A stretch of 64,000 nt of DNA from assembly GCA_034440615.1 (NCBI GenBank), contig JAOTOM010004123.1, forward strand, positions 1 through 64,000, written 5' to 3'. This document shows positions 10,691 to 22,466 of this stretch, piece by piece; positions within the stretch are counted from its first letter, which is position 1, and each line of letters begins with the position of its first letter. The translations under genes and the position numbers were made by a program. The notes beneath the pieces were generated by a model. That model searched no databases. It saw only the letters and a list, made by a program, of their open reading frames with translations, and was not told the origin of the DNA. The DNA is from Ashinkailepas kermadecensis (Eukaryota > Arthropoda > Thecostraca > Neolepadidae).

Positions 10691-12005
10691 TAGGACTTGA
10701 AATGAAAAGACCATGCATACACTTGGACAAACCTGTCAGAAATGCTGTGACCTTACCATAAAGTTTTCGATCCACTCTTCTTCCATCCACTAAGGAACAA
10801 TATACTCCCACCACACCGTGTTCCTGGGCCTGCTTGGTTCTCGCTCATTCACTGCCCTGGTGCGGAAGTAAAAAATGGATCCTTGCTCCACCAGAGATGT
10901 CCACATCATGTATGCACAACTGCACTTACACACGCGTGGGTGATCCACATCAAGAACAAAACAACTCTTCTACTAATATATAAAGGCCTCCGTACTTCAA
11001 CGGCCATATTTAACACTTCTTGTCAACTCCTTGAACCAAAAATAGGTAATGAATAGAGCAAACTGTACCCAGGAGCAAACCACCCAAGAAAATGGGAAGT
11101 TTACCATATGGAAACCAAAAACATAATTGTGTCACCATCGCCATTATTGCCTTCGCTCATTTTTCTACTAACTCTTAGATACGATTCCCTACTATAATAA
11201 TACCATAAAAACTAGTACTTTTCTAGTAAGTACGAACCAGTATATATAGGCTCCACACCGAACCAAGTACTTCTGATTTTGCGTCGTAAACAGCGTAATG
11301 TACTAACCCAACTGACAACCCTGTATGGCATGCTTAGACCACGGATAATAGTAAACGGATCGGAAACTCTCGGGCGGCACTTTTATGTTTGCGACCACCG
11401 ACAGATACTAGCGACATCTATCGGACGATCGGAGAAGTAATCCTGGATAGGTGATGCGAAGGACATCCCATCGAAAAAGCTTGACGGGATGGGGAAATAT
11501 AGCTGAATCGGCCTTCTACCACGCGTCGTTTGAAGGAAAAAAAACTGCGCCTTCGGCGCCAGCCGGGGACGCATACTCTAGTGGTCGCCATCCCTTCGGC
11601 CGCCGTATAGAACCATGAAGCTCGTGACCAACTAACCTGTGCCGACTAACTGAAGGAAGCGGAGTGTCATGAGAGCCGGCAGAAAAACAAGGGAGAGCAC
11701 CTGACCCCCTCCCATTCCAACCGTATATGCCTGGGACTCGTCTGGGGCAGGCCAATTCCATTCCGATCCCCCCCCCCCCCACAAAAAGGCTGCTGATTGG
11801 CCAAAGATCGATTGGCTGATTGGCCCTAGTAGTCACATTTCCCCCTGAGGTATATTCTTTGACAAACGAGGGGACCCTGAGCAGGCATAGGAGCACATTA
11901 TGAACATTGATTGGGCCGAGGGGCCCCGGAACAGCCATTGTAGCCCTCTGAGGAACTGCCAGGGGCCCCCTGCATGACCCCATTGCAGCTGCCACGTCTC
12001 CCATG
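10691..12005. other. No gene seen; one segment with an inverted relative at 13.9-14.0 kb
   Basis: No supportable coding region; frames at 11.4-12.0 kb are chance openings. The segment 11338-11440 (ACGGATAATAGTAAACGGAT...GCGACCACCGACAG) resembles, in inverted orientation, 13920-14010 (ACGGATGATAGTAAACGGAT on the minus strand, then GCGACCAAGGACGG). This suggests an older repeat pair around the TTAA element and CR1 fragment between them. Confidence 0.4.
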
Positions 12006-12909
12006 TTAACCCTCGTACGCCCGGGTGGATGGGCAAATACCTACCCCCCCTCCCATAACGTTTCGCACCATGCCCAAAAAACGGTTTGCACTAGAGCTCT
12101 GAAATTTCCAGTACCTGAAGCTACATCAATTTGACACATCCTCTAAAATTATCATGTCAAGCTCATGTTAGGTTAATGACCTACAACACTTTTAGTGGCA
12201 GCATGTCGGACCAAACTGCGGAAAATCTCACATGTTGTGACAGTATAGATACACGATCGATCAACAAATTGCATATCGTTCTCAATAACCATTGCACACT
12301 TTGAAGCATACCTTACCATAATGACCCGAACAAGGTCATCATAGGTCTCCGACCGACTTCACCTGAAAATTGACTTTGACCTTTGAAATAACATGACAAA
12401 TTTCTTGCAAAAGCTATAAAATTGTCAGTACCATGCGTCGGATACATATTTGGTGTGGCGAATGTCAGGTGCAGGTCATCCTAGGTCAGTGACCTATGCA
12501 GTGCCGATAACATGTGTGATAATATGGTAAACTGGCTTCATTTGCCTCCGGTTTATCAAATTTTGAACAGTCACCTCAGGTCATTATAGGTCAAGGACTA
12601 AATTGATCTACAAATCAGTTTTAGCCGTGCAGTGGAAGAATAATTGTGCACTATGGTTATTGAAGTCTTTGTGCCGCCTGCGTTATCAATTTGTTTTTGT
12701 TTGACGTAATATGACCTCTACGTTGACCTCGGATCAAAAAAGGACTGAACCAATTCCTCCTTAGAATCACCCAATCTATCTGATGCCGTTATGTATATAG
12801 GGAGGGGTAGGTAACCTACCCACCTCCCCGGTCGGAGCGTAGGTAACAACCCCCCCCCCCTCCCCGGCCGGACGAAGTATGCGCGGAGCATCGGCCGTGC
12901 GAGGGTTAT
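12006..12909. mobile_element. TTAA-type DNA element, non-autonomous, with AGGTCA-repeat interior
   Basis: The left end reads TTAACCCTCGTACGCCCGGG from 12006. The right end, read on the minus strand from 12909, is ATAACCCTCGCACGGCCG. The two form an inverted pair flanked by TTAA (one copy now TTAT). TTAA targets with short terminal repeats are characteristic of piggyBac and Kolobok elements. The ~880-bp interior has no coding frame and consists of loosely repeated ~115-150-bp blocks with AGGTCA/TGACCT half-sites. Assignment to a superfamily is inference. Confidence 0.55.
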
Positions 12910-13099
12910 GGTCGTCGGCGGCGGGCTACTAGTTGGTGGGGCAGCTAGATTAGGTGCCGCGACCCATCGGAATAACGACGCCATGCGAGTACCGGTTTGC
13001 AAATGTTCAATTTTGGGCACCCATAATGTGATATTATTGGGAATGATTTCCATTAAAAAAACAAGCAATTGACCCATCTCCACAAAAACTGAAAAGTTC

Positions 13100-13360
13100 T
13101 ATAATATTTTATTCTTCTGAAATATGTAGCGACGGCAACCTGATGAGAACCGAATCAGACAATTGCTATGCTTCAGGGTGGCCAGAAGGGCCCGGTAGTG
13201 CTGCAGCAGCTCCTCACTCCTAGCAGGACCTATGTTATTTACTCCTACCTGCACTACAACTGCCCTATACTGGGCCTCACTGGTGGCCTGTGTCACCACT
13301 GGCACCAAGTCTTTGACCTTGGCACCAGGCTTGGTGATGCACCGATCCTTTCACTTACAA
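13100..13360 (-). pseudogene. CR1-like ORF1 SGNH-domain fragment
   Basis: The minus-strand frame gives a PGAKVKDL-like stretch and then YRAVVVQVGVNNIGPARSEE followed by LLQHYRALLATLK. This matches the GxND region of the ORF1 at 6189-7060 (VQVGVNDVGRAKTEE, then a similar helix). Only this portion of ORF1 remains. Confidence 0.7.
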
Positions 13361-14292
13361 CCTTTCAAAATATTCAGCCATGTACCTTAGGTAAAGATTG
13401 CAATATTTTATGTCAGACAATGCCTCCTTCGGACTGCTCCTCAGCCTCAAATCGGACATCCTCCAACCAAAACCCTTAGTTTCAGAGCTGCATATGCAGG
13501 TGAAAATTGGTACATTTACGGCGCCCCCTTTGACCAATGCTTCAAGCCAAGCAAAAGCTCAAACAGACTAAATACCACTGATTCAGATTTTCTCGTGATT
13601 TAGAGTAAATAACTGGGCAATGCAATGGAGAATTACATGCTTCACTTGATCCAAAACACATAAGTTGCCCCCAAAAACACGCACAACGCGCCATAAACGT
13701 AGTACACCACGCCATGCGTTTAAATGTTCCCTGAAACAAAGAAATGAACGCAGAGATGTTTTTTATTAATTCCTTATCGCCACAGAGTTCCCTGCAGCAG
13801 AATTACGGTTCCCTAGCTTATCCAAAAAGCGGAAATTGGCCGAAACTAAACCACGCTTTACTCTCCAACGCGGGAATGTGCTGCTGGAATCAAACAATAT
13901 CCTATCCAGGATTAGCTTCGACCTCCAACCGCTAGGTGGCAATAGCCCGTCCTTGGTCGCCGATTCCAGGGAGTTTCCTATCCGTTTACTATCATCCGTG
14001 CTTAGACTAACCCGCTACTAACAACTTACACGCGGCGGCCGGCGTGATAGGCGGTGTGGACAATTACCTCCTTGTTCGCACGGTAAAGATCCCTCGGTGC
14101 TCTTCGATAAGAGTAGGCTAAAGCCGGCACCCTGGCAAAATTAACTTCTCGCCACCGCCAAAACACCCCCACCCCCACCCAAACTAAAATATGACGCAAA
14201 CTATGACGTAAAATTCCTTAACGTAAATGTCCACTTGCCTGCACCTTGATCGCAAACGTTCGCTTTATAGACAGACATGTAACATACTCGCT
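13361..14292. other. No gene seen
   Basis: No convincing coding frame or RNA. It contains the inverted relative (13920-14010) of the 11338-11440 segment and a short run of C/A-rich sequence near 14165. Confidence 0.4.
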
Positions 14293-15302
14293 TTAACATT
14301 CGCACGTCCGGCGGTCCGCGCAATCTTCGCCGGTCCGGAGGTGGGCAGATGTCTGCCCCCCCCTAAGATCTCCAGAACTATGCTAGGTAGCGACAAACGG
14401 AAAACGGCGTTGGATAGCTGGTGACAACCTCTATCGAAAGTATTTCGGACATTTTTTTCGCTCAGGTCAATATTTAGGTCACTGGGTCACCATAGGTCAA
14501 ATTCGACCAGATCGGGTGGGGCCCTCAGATATTGACACATATATCAGGACCTGTAACAGATAGAAACAAACGGCGAATGCTATTCGACAGCCCTTGAAAT
14601 GTGCTATCGACAATATGCTGTGTGATTTAAGGTCAGGTCAACTCCGAAACTATGACCTCAGGTCAAGGTCACGAGGTAGCCTAGGGAGGTCATGTAATGT
14701 ATCAATCGAAACGTCTTGGCGATACAAGCACAAGGACGGTAATTTCAGCCTTCTAGCTCAATGCAGTGCGATATAATGCGCAGAAATGTGCTAGTGATCT
14801 CAGGTGACCTCAGATGACCTTGGTGAGGTCACTGAGCAAAAATGTCAGCGGTAACATTGAGAATAGCTTCCAACTACACGCCATAACCGTTGTGAGGTCA
14901 TTCCGAGAGCAAATATGTAACCAGGAAACATTTGTATATTTTACCATAGGCCTATAATGGGGGAAGCCATGGCCGCGACCTGACCTCAGGTCAATGCTAC
15001 GAAAAAAGCCGAGATATATATTATAGTCTCTGATGAGATCATGACATGTTATACGTTTGAAATCAATCGCCCAATTATTGTGGAAGTGATGCCACCTAGA
15101 CTCCGAGGGATGTTGGGTCACTTCGCCTGACCTGGTGACCTGACTTGAGATGACCCAGGGTCAAAAATGTCTGAGGATATGCGGAAAAGACGAATCAGCA
15201 GCCATGCGAAGTTTGGCCTTGCTAACCCGATTAGTATGGCGGCAAATTAGGAAAAACCGCAGGGAGGGCAGATATCTGCCTCCCCGGACGTGCGCGTGTT
15301 AA
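14293..15302. mobile_element. TTAA-type DNA element with AGGTCA-repeat interior
   Basis: TTAA (14293-14296) is followed by CATTCGCACGTCCGGCGG. The right end on the minus strand reads TTAA (15299-15302) followed by CACGCGCACGTCCGGGGAGG. The ends match at most positions, and each continues into a GGGCAGAT.TCTGCC palindrome. This clearly belongs to the same family as 12006-12909. The interior lacks coding capacity and carries many TGACCT/AGGTCA half-sites, including a TGACCTCAGGTCAAGGTCA cluster at about 14660. Such a nonautonomous element would need a transposase from elsewhere. Confidence 0.7.
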
Positions 15303-15720
15303 AGGCGGCGCAAATGACCTTTATGGTCCGGCACGCCTAAAAAAAATAACTCCCCCTTGTACTCTCTCGGTCCCGCCGCTCGATATACATATCACAAGTT
15401 ACGGATCTTTGAAGTTCACCATATGGACACGTCATAAGAAACGTAGCCACCCAAGCCGCTACAGATCCTTGTCATCGGTTCTGATAAGCGACTGACATCT
15501 ACCGTTTCAGCCGCCCAATGAACAGGAAGAGAAGGAGCGACAACAGAACGTGGTCAACATCGAGTATCTTAAGACGTACCAGGCTTGCCGACGACGGAAG
15601 CTCAGTACTGTCTGTGGAAGGTCATTGCCGTCTGTATTAGGTTGGTACCATATATGCAAGGTCAGTGCCGTGTGTGGAAAGTCGGCACCACCTGTGGAAA
15701 GTCGGTACTGTCTGTAGAAT
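15303..15720. repeat. Unassigned sequence with 24-bp-type GGTCAGTGCCGT units
   Basis: 15303-15600 shows no feature. From about 15605 to 15720 there are five diverged units containing GTGGAAGGTCAGTGCCGT or GTGGAAAGTCGGTACTGT. They clearly relate to the regular 24-bp array at 17290-17477. Confidence 0.6.
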
Positions 15721-16727
15721 GCCTCCCTAGTCTAGAATATCTCGCTCTGGGGCTGTTGCACGACCTCTTGGGCCCCAATGTGATGTTCACAGGCAGGGAC
15801 GTGACATTGTGGTGTATCAGTGCGATTTGTTGGGCCTTGTCACTTGTTGGGTTCCCATTGCGTGTTTTAGCAGCACTTTTTTGTGGGCCCAACATATTTT
15901 GAGATCTTTTGTCGTGATTGATTGGACCACATGGTTACTTCCCTTCCCGAACTGTTTCCTTTTTCGTTGCCCCGGCTTCATTTTTTTTTCAAGTTCTGAT
16001 GAGACTTTTGGGGCCCCGTTTGACCTGTCGAGCCCTTAGCGTGATTTTCAGGGACACGGGCGCAACTTTTTGGTACCCTAGACTCAGCGTGATATTCCGG
16101 CCCAACCTTCTGGGGCCCCGTCGTGATTTTCAAGAACCCGGCACGACTTCTTTGGGTCTCCAGTCTGATCTCCAGGGACCCCGGACCGACTTTTTGGGGG
16201 CCCCATCGCGATATTCAGGGGCACCGTCCAGAACTTTTGGGCCCCAGCCTGATTTTTAGGGGCACGACCCATCTTCTTGGGGCCCCAGCGTCATTTTCAT
16301 GGGCCTAGCGAGACTTCTTGGCCCCCAACGTCATTTCTAGGGACCCCAGCCCGAACTTTGGAGGCCCCAGCCCGAACTTTGGAGGCCCCAGCCCGAATTT
16401 TGGAGGCCCCAGCGTGATTTTCAGAGGGCCTGACCCGACTTTTTGGGGTCCCAACGGTATTTTCATGGTCCCGGTCCCATTTTGTGTAACACCCAGCGCT
16501 TTGAGCCGCCAATGTGATTTTCAGGGCCTTAATTCAATTTTGTGACTCCCAGCGTCATGTTCAATGTTCTCTGTGGGAATTTTATGGTCCCGTCGGGGTT
16601 TTATGGATCCTCAGCGATATTTTGAGTGGGCCTGGTGCAATTTTTCCGAATCTCGGCGCGATTTTCTTGGGGCCCAGTGTCTCAGAGAGCTACCCCCTTT
16701 GCGCCCCCCCCGTTCGGTACGCCACTG
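15721..16727 (+). repeat. GGGGCCCC-centred degenerate minisatellite array ending in GGTACGCCACTG
   Basis: Dozens of imperfect 20-22-bp units alternate between a GGCCCCAGCGTGATTTTCAG type and a GGGCCCGGCGCGACTTTTTGG-like type. In the middle a GGAGGCCCCAGCCCGAACTT unit repeats almost exactly. The array ends in a C-rich run and TTCGGTACGCCACTG (16713-16727). The same terminus appears, reversed, at 47227 and 48622, and in diverged form at 52704 and 42960. Open frames here are repeat artefacts. Confidence 0.75.
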
Positions 16728-17289
16728 ATGGTGATGCATGGTAGGAATGACCTCAAAATCACTGAAAATTAACATTAGAGCCCTACCCTCCATTGATTTT
16801 GGTGAAGTTTCGCCCCTCCAGGCTGCTACCTGCAGGTAGGCTCCGTCCATCCGTGGCGACTTCTATGTCTACTGGTTTCGGAGACTGGAATTGTGAGTAT
16901 TTTCCACATTTGCAATTTCGTAGCCGTCGAAGCTGAATGCCATAATTCGCTGATATTAAACTTTTTAGGCTGAAATATTCGACAGGCGGAGTAAAATTGG
17001 ATTTTTCAGCTTAATAGTGAAGTATACATGCAGATTGGTACAATAGGTACGCAGCATAGGATTCTCAGGAACTATGTTCAAAGTAGACCCATGCTGCGGA
17101 GACTGCTTAGCAGCCAAAAATAGGCAATTCCTACGGCCGCGTGACAATCTCAGTTGTTGCGATATCCATGAACTGGACCTCATATACATTTTCCTATACA
17201 TTTGCTTTAATCCGCTGTGGCACCAGTTCCAATTGGGAATGTTTGGTGCTTCCATTTTTATTTTATCATGGTGTTCGCAGTACCAAGGT
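16728..17289. other. No feature seen
   Basis: No gene or clear repeat. A minus-strand open frame (16965-17255) has no recognisable family. Confidence 0.4.
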
Positions 17290-17477
17290 GTGGAAGGTCA
17301 GTACCGTCTGTATGTGGAAGGTCAGTACCGTCTGTATGTGGAAGGTCAGTACCGTCTGTATGTGGAAGGTCAGTGCCGTCTGTATGTGGAAGGTCAGTAC
17401 CGTCTGTATGTGGAAGGTCAGTGCCGTCTGTATGTGGAAGGTCAGTGCCGTCTGTATGTGGAAGGTCAGTGCCGTCA
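17290..17477 (+). repeat. 24-bp minisatellite, about 8 copies
   Basis: The 24-bp unit reads GTGGAAGGTCAGTACCGTCT then GTAT, with an A/G variant (GTACC/GTGCC). Being a multiple of 3, it is open in all plus frames, but no flanking gene supports translation. Diverged relatives lie at 15605-15720. The following 17478-18125 holds nothing I can support. Confidence 0.95.
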
Positions 17478-18125
17478 GTGCATCAGACGTCTTTGTCCAT
17501 GGCCAAGATCGATCCAAATGCCGCTAATGGAGTTAGTCGCCAGCAAGAGTTGCGCATGTCATTCGGTGTGGTTAAAACTGTCGGCTGGGATCCGGCCGGA
17601 TCTGTGGGATAAGCCAGTTTGTAATGGAAAGCGCCGCCAAAAATAGCGCCCTCTGCTGACCTGGCAATGACCCGCTGGCTACGGTGCGCGCCACAAAAAC
17701 CACAGAATATCTGAATCGTGGCACATGCATCGTTCAAGTCATGGTTGTGTTATCTGTGAAAGCAGCTTCCCGATACTGAGGCGTTCCCTCTACGCATTGA
17801 AAGGTGGGGCCCGCTGGTTGTATTTGAGTCACGTTAGCGCATGAAGAGCAGGACCAAGCTTCGGCAATTTAGGTTAAAATGTATCCGGCGTCCTGCAGTG
17901 TTCTGTGCGTTCGTAGTATCGTCTGCAATTTTCCAGAGAAAGTAACTACATCCGGCTGATGTAAAAAATAACTACTTCCGCACACACTTTTGCATCAACG
18001 CGAATTGACACGTCCCTGCTGCTTCCATGCCCAGTGTCCATCCTCCAACCCATCGTCAGCCTTAATGTGTACACATCATGTGTGGCACTGCGCAAGATAT
18101 GCACATAACTGCCATCTGTTGCCAG

Positions 18126-18323
18126 CAAGGTGAAGCTTCACTTCACGTGGCGGCCAGCGTCGGTCAGCTGGAGGTGATTCGGGTGTTGCGGTGCAAGGGC
18201 GCTGACCTGGGCTGTCTGGACTGTCGCGGCGACAGCGTCGCAGTGTGGGCAGCTCGCTACGGTCACTCCGAAGTGCTCGCGTACATCATCGGCGAGAGTG
18301 GGGACGTGAACCGCCAGAACAAG
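18126..18323 (+). CDS. DAPK-like exon: two ankyrin repeats
   Basis: This putative exon is exactly 66 codons (two 33-residue ankyrin repeats). It is bounded by TTGCCAG at the acceptor and AACAAG|GTACCG at the donor. It reads GEASLHVAASVGQLEVIRVL, then a KGAD..CLD turn, then GDSVAVWAARYGHSEVLAYI and DVNRQNK. The AAEVG..E.IKLLQSKGA and AVYWAARHGH features of the first ankyrin repeats of death-associated protein kinase are recognisable. DAPKs are cytoskeleton-associated Ser/Thr kinases in which ankyrin repeats follow the kinase and calmodulin-binding domains; neither is visible upstream in the window. The exact start (18126 versus 18130) is uncertain. It could belong to another ankyrin protein, but the later exons favour DAPK. 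Confidence 0.72.
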
Positions 18324-19860
18324 GTACCGGCTGCTGCATGACTCCAACACCGTTAATATGTGTCTCGGGAAAACATTACTGGTACGGAGCTCGAATAACC
18401 AGTTACACCGCGGGTAGTCGATGAGCAAGTACACACAACTACACACAATTACGTCTCTACACAAATACGCACAAACTACACACAATTACGTCTCATCAAA
18501 CCCGTCATCGAAAACTGGACCACATCATATAAAAAAACAGACAGGAAGAAAAAGTTATATCGCGACTCCGCATAGGTCACACTTTTCTCATCCATCGATA
18601 TATTTACACTGCTTCACCTCGACCTTCATGCCCATCATGCAACACTCATCTTACAGTTTCACATATTCTCCTTCACCGTCAACATTACCATGAACATCGA
18701 AAAACACTTACCAACTACTGCCGTGCAGACAACTTCACCTTTTCTTTGCCCACACTCTTAGGAGATACACACCCTTTTCTCATCAATCTCCTTTTCATTT
18801 TTCTCCGAAAAAACAACTTACTTCAGGACTTGTAAATTGACTTTTAGAACATAATATTTTTTATCTCTATTTCTATTCACGGCATGAAATGGCCTGAGCA
18901 GGCCGAAGTGCCTAACATAATAAAATCAAATCAAATGAGCAAGTAAAAGCAAAAGCAAGACTGCCCTACCAATGCAGTTAAATCTCAACATGAGCCTATG
19001 GCTCTGTGTGGAAAGAAATAACTGCAGAACGGCTTCCATCCTATCAAATTCGAACTGTTGCATACATCGGTGCAAGGACTCGAATAATATATTAATTTGA
19101 GGCGCAATTGCCAGACAGCTCCCCATTCCTCAATGATTGGAAAATGTGCCTTATTTTGAGGGGGAATTCGAGTAACCTAACGTACCTCGTTTTTTGCGCA
19201 TATTCCTGGAGCACTTGGCGTCCCCCCTCCCCCACACACACACGTGGGGGGGTTAAGTACGGTTAAGTGTGGTCCAAGTACGGTTAAGTTTTCTTAAACG
19301 GGTTCCTTCATCGGCGAGCCATGCAGGTCAGAGATAGGACATATCAATGGTAATGAGGTGGTGGGCGAGGCACATTCACGTGCGAGGTGCATACCTCTCA
19401 AGCTTTTCAAGTATGCATATTATAAGACTTGGTGTTGATCGTTCTCATCCATTTTTTTCTCATTTATCTATATGCTGAACTTCTCCGTTTGACTGTATCT
19501 TCTACCGTATTCTACCTTCATGGCATTCTCAAATGTATGTTCAAATGTAAGTCTAAGAACAACAATGAGACGAGGTCGTGGCCTGAATTTTATCTTCCAT
19601 ACCTACGTGAACTTCTAAGCCGTATTTTAAGCAAAATATGTCTTCATAAATTGTCAGAAGGGACGGCAAATTACAACGCGATATCTTGAACAGCTTAGGA
19701 TCTACCCCAGGAAAGCCTTCAAGTGGGGTCGTATTCACTCCTAACACTATGAAGGTCAGAGACAGGCGCGTCATTGAGAAACTCTCCATTGCAATGTTCG
19801 GTGAGCCTCTTGCTACTGCCTGTCTGTCGTGGCTCGACAGTACCAGCTGTCTGTCACCAG
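18324..19860 (+). other. Intron-like interval with a LINE/SINE 3' tail
   Basis: No coding exon is seen. Around 18540-18925 is a repeat-like block ending GGCCTGAGCAGGCCGAAGTG, then AATAAAATCAAATCAAAT. Such a short-repeat tail is typical of a non-LTR element or SINE 3' end. A TTTTCTCAT-rich stretch precedes it. The rest (18926-19860) shows only isolated open frames without family resemblance. Confidence 0.4.
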
Positions 19861-19960
19861 GCAGGAGAGACGCCGCTGTTGGTGGCCTCCAAGTACGGCC
19901 ACACCTCTGTGGTCCGTCTCCTGTGTGAGGTGGGGGACCAGCCTGGACACACAGGATCAC
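19861..19960 (+). pseudogene. DAPK-like exon: next ankyrin repeat, 1-nt frameshift
   Basis: The exon is flanked by GTCACCAG (acceptor) and GGATCAC|GTGAGT (donor). It encodes AGETPLLVASKYGHTSVVRL followed by LCEVG, which fits the third DAPK ankyrin repeat. The exon is 100 bp, and the frame leaves the ankyrin consensus inside a run of five Gs (19932-19936). Dropping one base would give 99 bp, exactly one 33-residue repeat with intron phase 0 on both sides, like the previous exon. Either the gene copy is damaged or the homopolymer was miscalled. Confidence 0.65.
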
Positions 19961-21414
19961 GTGAGTGATTCGCCTCGGCACGTGCTATAGTGGCCGAAGC
20001 ACACTGGTGTCTGCTGTGGAAGAAATCAGCCGAAATATCAGCCATTAGATGGCTTCATGTAAGACCACAGACGACTAAACCACCACACGTGTTCTTGACC
20101 CTGACTAGTACGTAAGCTATCTGGCCCGTCTAAACCGCGGAGGTCGAATACAAAGAATGTATCTGATGACAGTCATCAGTTCGATAATTAATTTTGTTTC
20201 AGTATGTGTTTTATATGGAGTGAGCTTTTATTCGTTGATCTCATTATATACTGGCATAATCAACTTCATGTGCTGTAGCGCTGATGAAGTTCCTTCCCTA
20301 TTTGCTCTGGTTGCGGAAGTAAATCGAAGCGACATCAGAGTGCACACAGACTAGTAACAGGCAAGCATCTCTGCCTACCTGTGACCAGTCTCAGTATGGC
20401 CTCCATTGATTGCTGACGTCCCAGCATGACCGGCCAGTGACTGCTGACGTCCCAGCATAGCCCGCCAGTGACAGCAGTGTTGACTGATCACCACAACCGA
20501 CAATGAGACCGAGCCAGGGTACGAGTTCCCCTGCAACAACCGGACGGAGGCGCCGCCAGGTGTGTGGACAGAGCTGAAAAAAACGTCGGCACTGTCTCCC
20601 ACCAAACTCCCAAGGCACGATTTTGTCTCCATAAAAAGCCGCATTTTGTCATGCACGCCGGATGGGCCCACGCAAAGGTGGGAATGTACTATTCCGAGCT
20701 CTTCAAACTCGCTACATACAGATTGCGATGTCACTGTTGTTCTGAATATGATACCTATAACTAAGCAAACGTTTCAGCAAAGCAGTCTCAATACACAGTT
20801 GCTGGCAATCTCTTTATGTTTGAAGTGGATCCATAGTGAAAACTGCATATAACAGCACATCAAGCAGGACTACGAAATGCCACTAACTTGGCAGTACTTC
20901 GTACGAACTGCTACGAATCACCAACCAGTGAGCCAGGAATAAAATAACTACCTACCAGCATACGCTAACAATAAATCCGGGTTCAGTACGGATCGCCCAT
21001 CCCACACAAGCCACAGTACACTGGTGGGGGGTAGCGAACCAATGGAGCATTACTAAAATATCTATAAACATGCCTCAACAACAGTCAGGTGCAGTACAAC
21101 TCGGCACACACCACACAAGTCGCAGCACGCTAGCAGGGGCTTCAGGCCAGTGAGCTACGTCATACAATATCTAGCATTCTCCAACACCACGGTCGGCTCC
21201 AGTATAGCTCGTCAGTCTACAACCTGATTGAGGCTACGGAACAATGAGACGGGAGTGAATACCTACAAACACGCACCGACATACCTGGATCACACGCAAT
21301 CACTGGAACACTGAATCACACGCGACATAAACTAGTGGGCTTGCTGCGCATACCAGCGAGCTGATCTGATGAATGATCCTGACATTTCCTTGACATTTCC
21401 TCTTCCATTGTTCA
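19961..21414. other. Intron-like interval, no exon seen
   Basis: More DAPK ankyrin exons would be expected here, but none is recognisable. Two short direct repeats (GCTGACGTCCCAGCAT) occur near 20413 and 20443. Open frames at 20.4-20.8 kb have no family resemblance. Confidence 0.4.
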
Positions 21415-22090
21415 CTACTTAAACAGACAGGAGCGGTATGATTTGGAGGCTCTGTGCCGGGCGATCACTGTTCCCGTGAGCATGTGCTTCACGTTCGCGG
21501 ACCGCCTGATGAAATCAAACTGGTTACGGCTTTGAACTGCTTTGATCAGATGCTCGGCGCCGTCAAGATCAGGGCCATTCCACCGAATCATTAACCTCCA
21601 TTGCAGCATTTTCGTGCTTGAGCTGGCGATGCATCGAGAACACCTCCTTGAGGACACTGCCCATGGATTCCACAACACTTTTGGCAGGCGTGAGCAGCCA
21701 CAGGCGGATGACTAGATTGACGAATGGCTCGACCCCCGGACCACGTTTTCACAGTACTTTCAGGAGAGCTTGGTTTGAGTCTGTACGCTCCTCGACACGC
21801 AGGGTGGAGACCACCTCCCGGACGCTCCTGCTCGGCACCGCAGCCGATGGCGGGATTAACTTGCTCGACACCAGCTGCACGATGGCTTCGGAGACTGAGC
21901 TCACCTGGGCGTCGAGTGATGTATGTGGGGCCTGAAGACCTGTCAGGTCACCAATCCTTCGCAGATGTGTCATGTTGTCCAGGATGGTCTTGTTCGCCGT
22001 GCCCTTTCTTCCGCCACTGGCGTCAGCTCCCTGTCTCCTGGCCTTCAGGTTGCGGACCAGGGCGGTGCAAAACGCCACGATGTGCCTGAT
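21415..22090 (-). pseudogene. Minus-strand hAT-like/unknown gene, exon 3
   Basis: The acceptor reads ATAATCCACAG|ATCAGG at 22090. The exon continues the phase-0 frame of exon 2: IRHIVAFCTALVRNLKARRQ, then ILDNMTHLRRIGDLTGLQ. After an in-frame TGA at 21749-21751 it continues in the same frame with FVNLVIRLWLLTPAKSVVES and MGSVLKEVFSMHRQLKHENA. A frameshift near 21575-21580 leads to WNGPDLDGAEHLIKAVQSR and a final stop near 21415. The late V-E-S...SV and WNGP blocks are reminiscent of C-terminal parts of hAT-derived or KIAA1586-like proteins; this is a weak resemblance. One stop plus one shift suggest a decaying copy. Confidence 0.45.
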
Positions 22091-22466
22091 CTGTGGATTA
22101 TGATAATTATAGGGCCGAAGATAATCGAATGTTGAATAAACAGAAGTCTGAATTTCATTAGTCAAATGATTATGCTATGCTTCGAGTGAACATAATGGTT
22201 GATTAATTTATTATTGGAGTCTTACAGCATGTCGATAGCCAAGGTTATTTTGTATCATAAGAAGGATAATGTTAAATACTACTGAATGTTAGCTTGGCAC
22301 CAGTAGCTTAGTATTCCAGGAAAAGCAAGAAGATGGGAGGGACAGAGATATTACAAGCAAGTTACTAGCAACTGTAATGTGAAAGAAGACATTAAGCTTC
22401 CAGACGAAAAAAACGTGAGCATTTAGGCGGTGGAATAAATAGCTGTTAAGTTAATTAGGTGTTCAC

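Noticed and set aside
11516..12004. 162-codon minus-strand frame
   Set aside because: No domain, crosses homopolymer C runs, and borders the TTAA element. Composition only.
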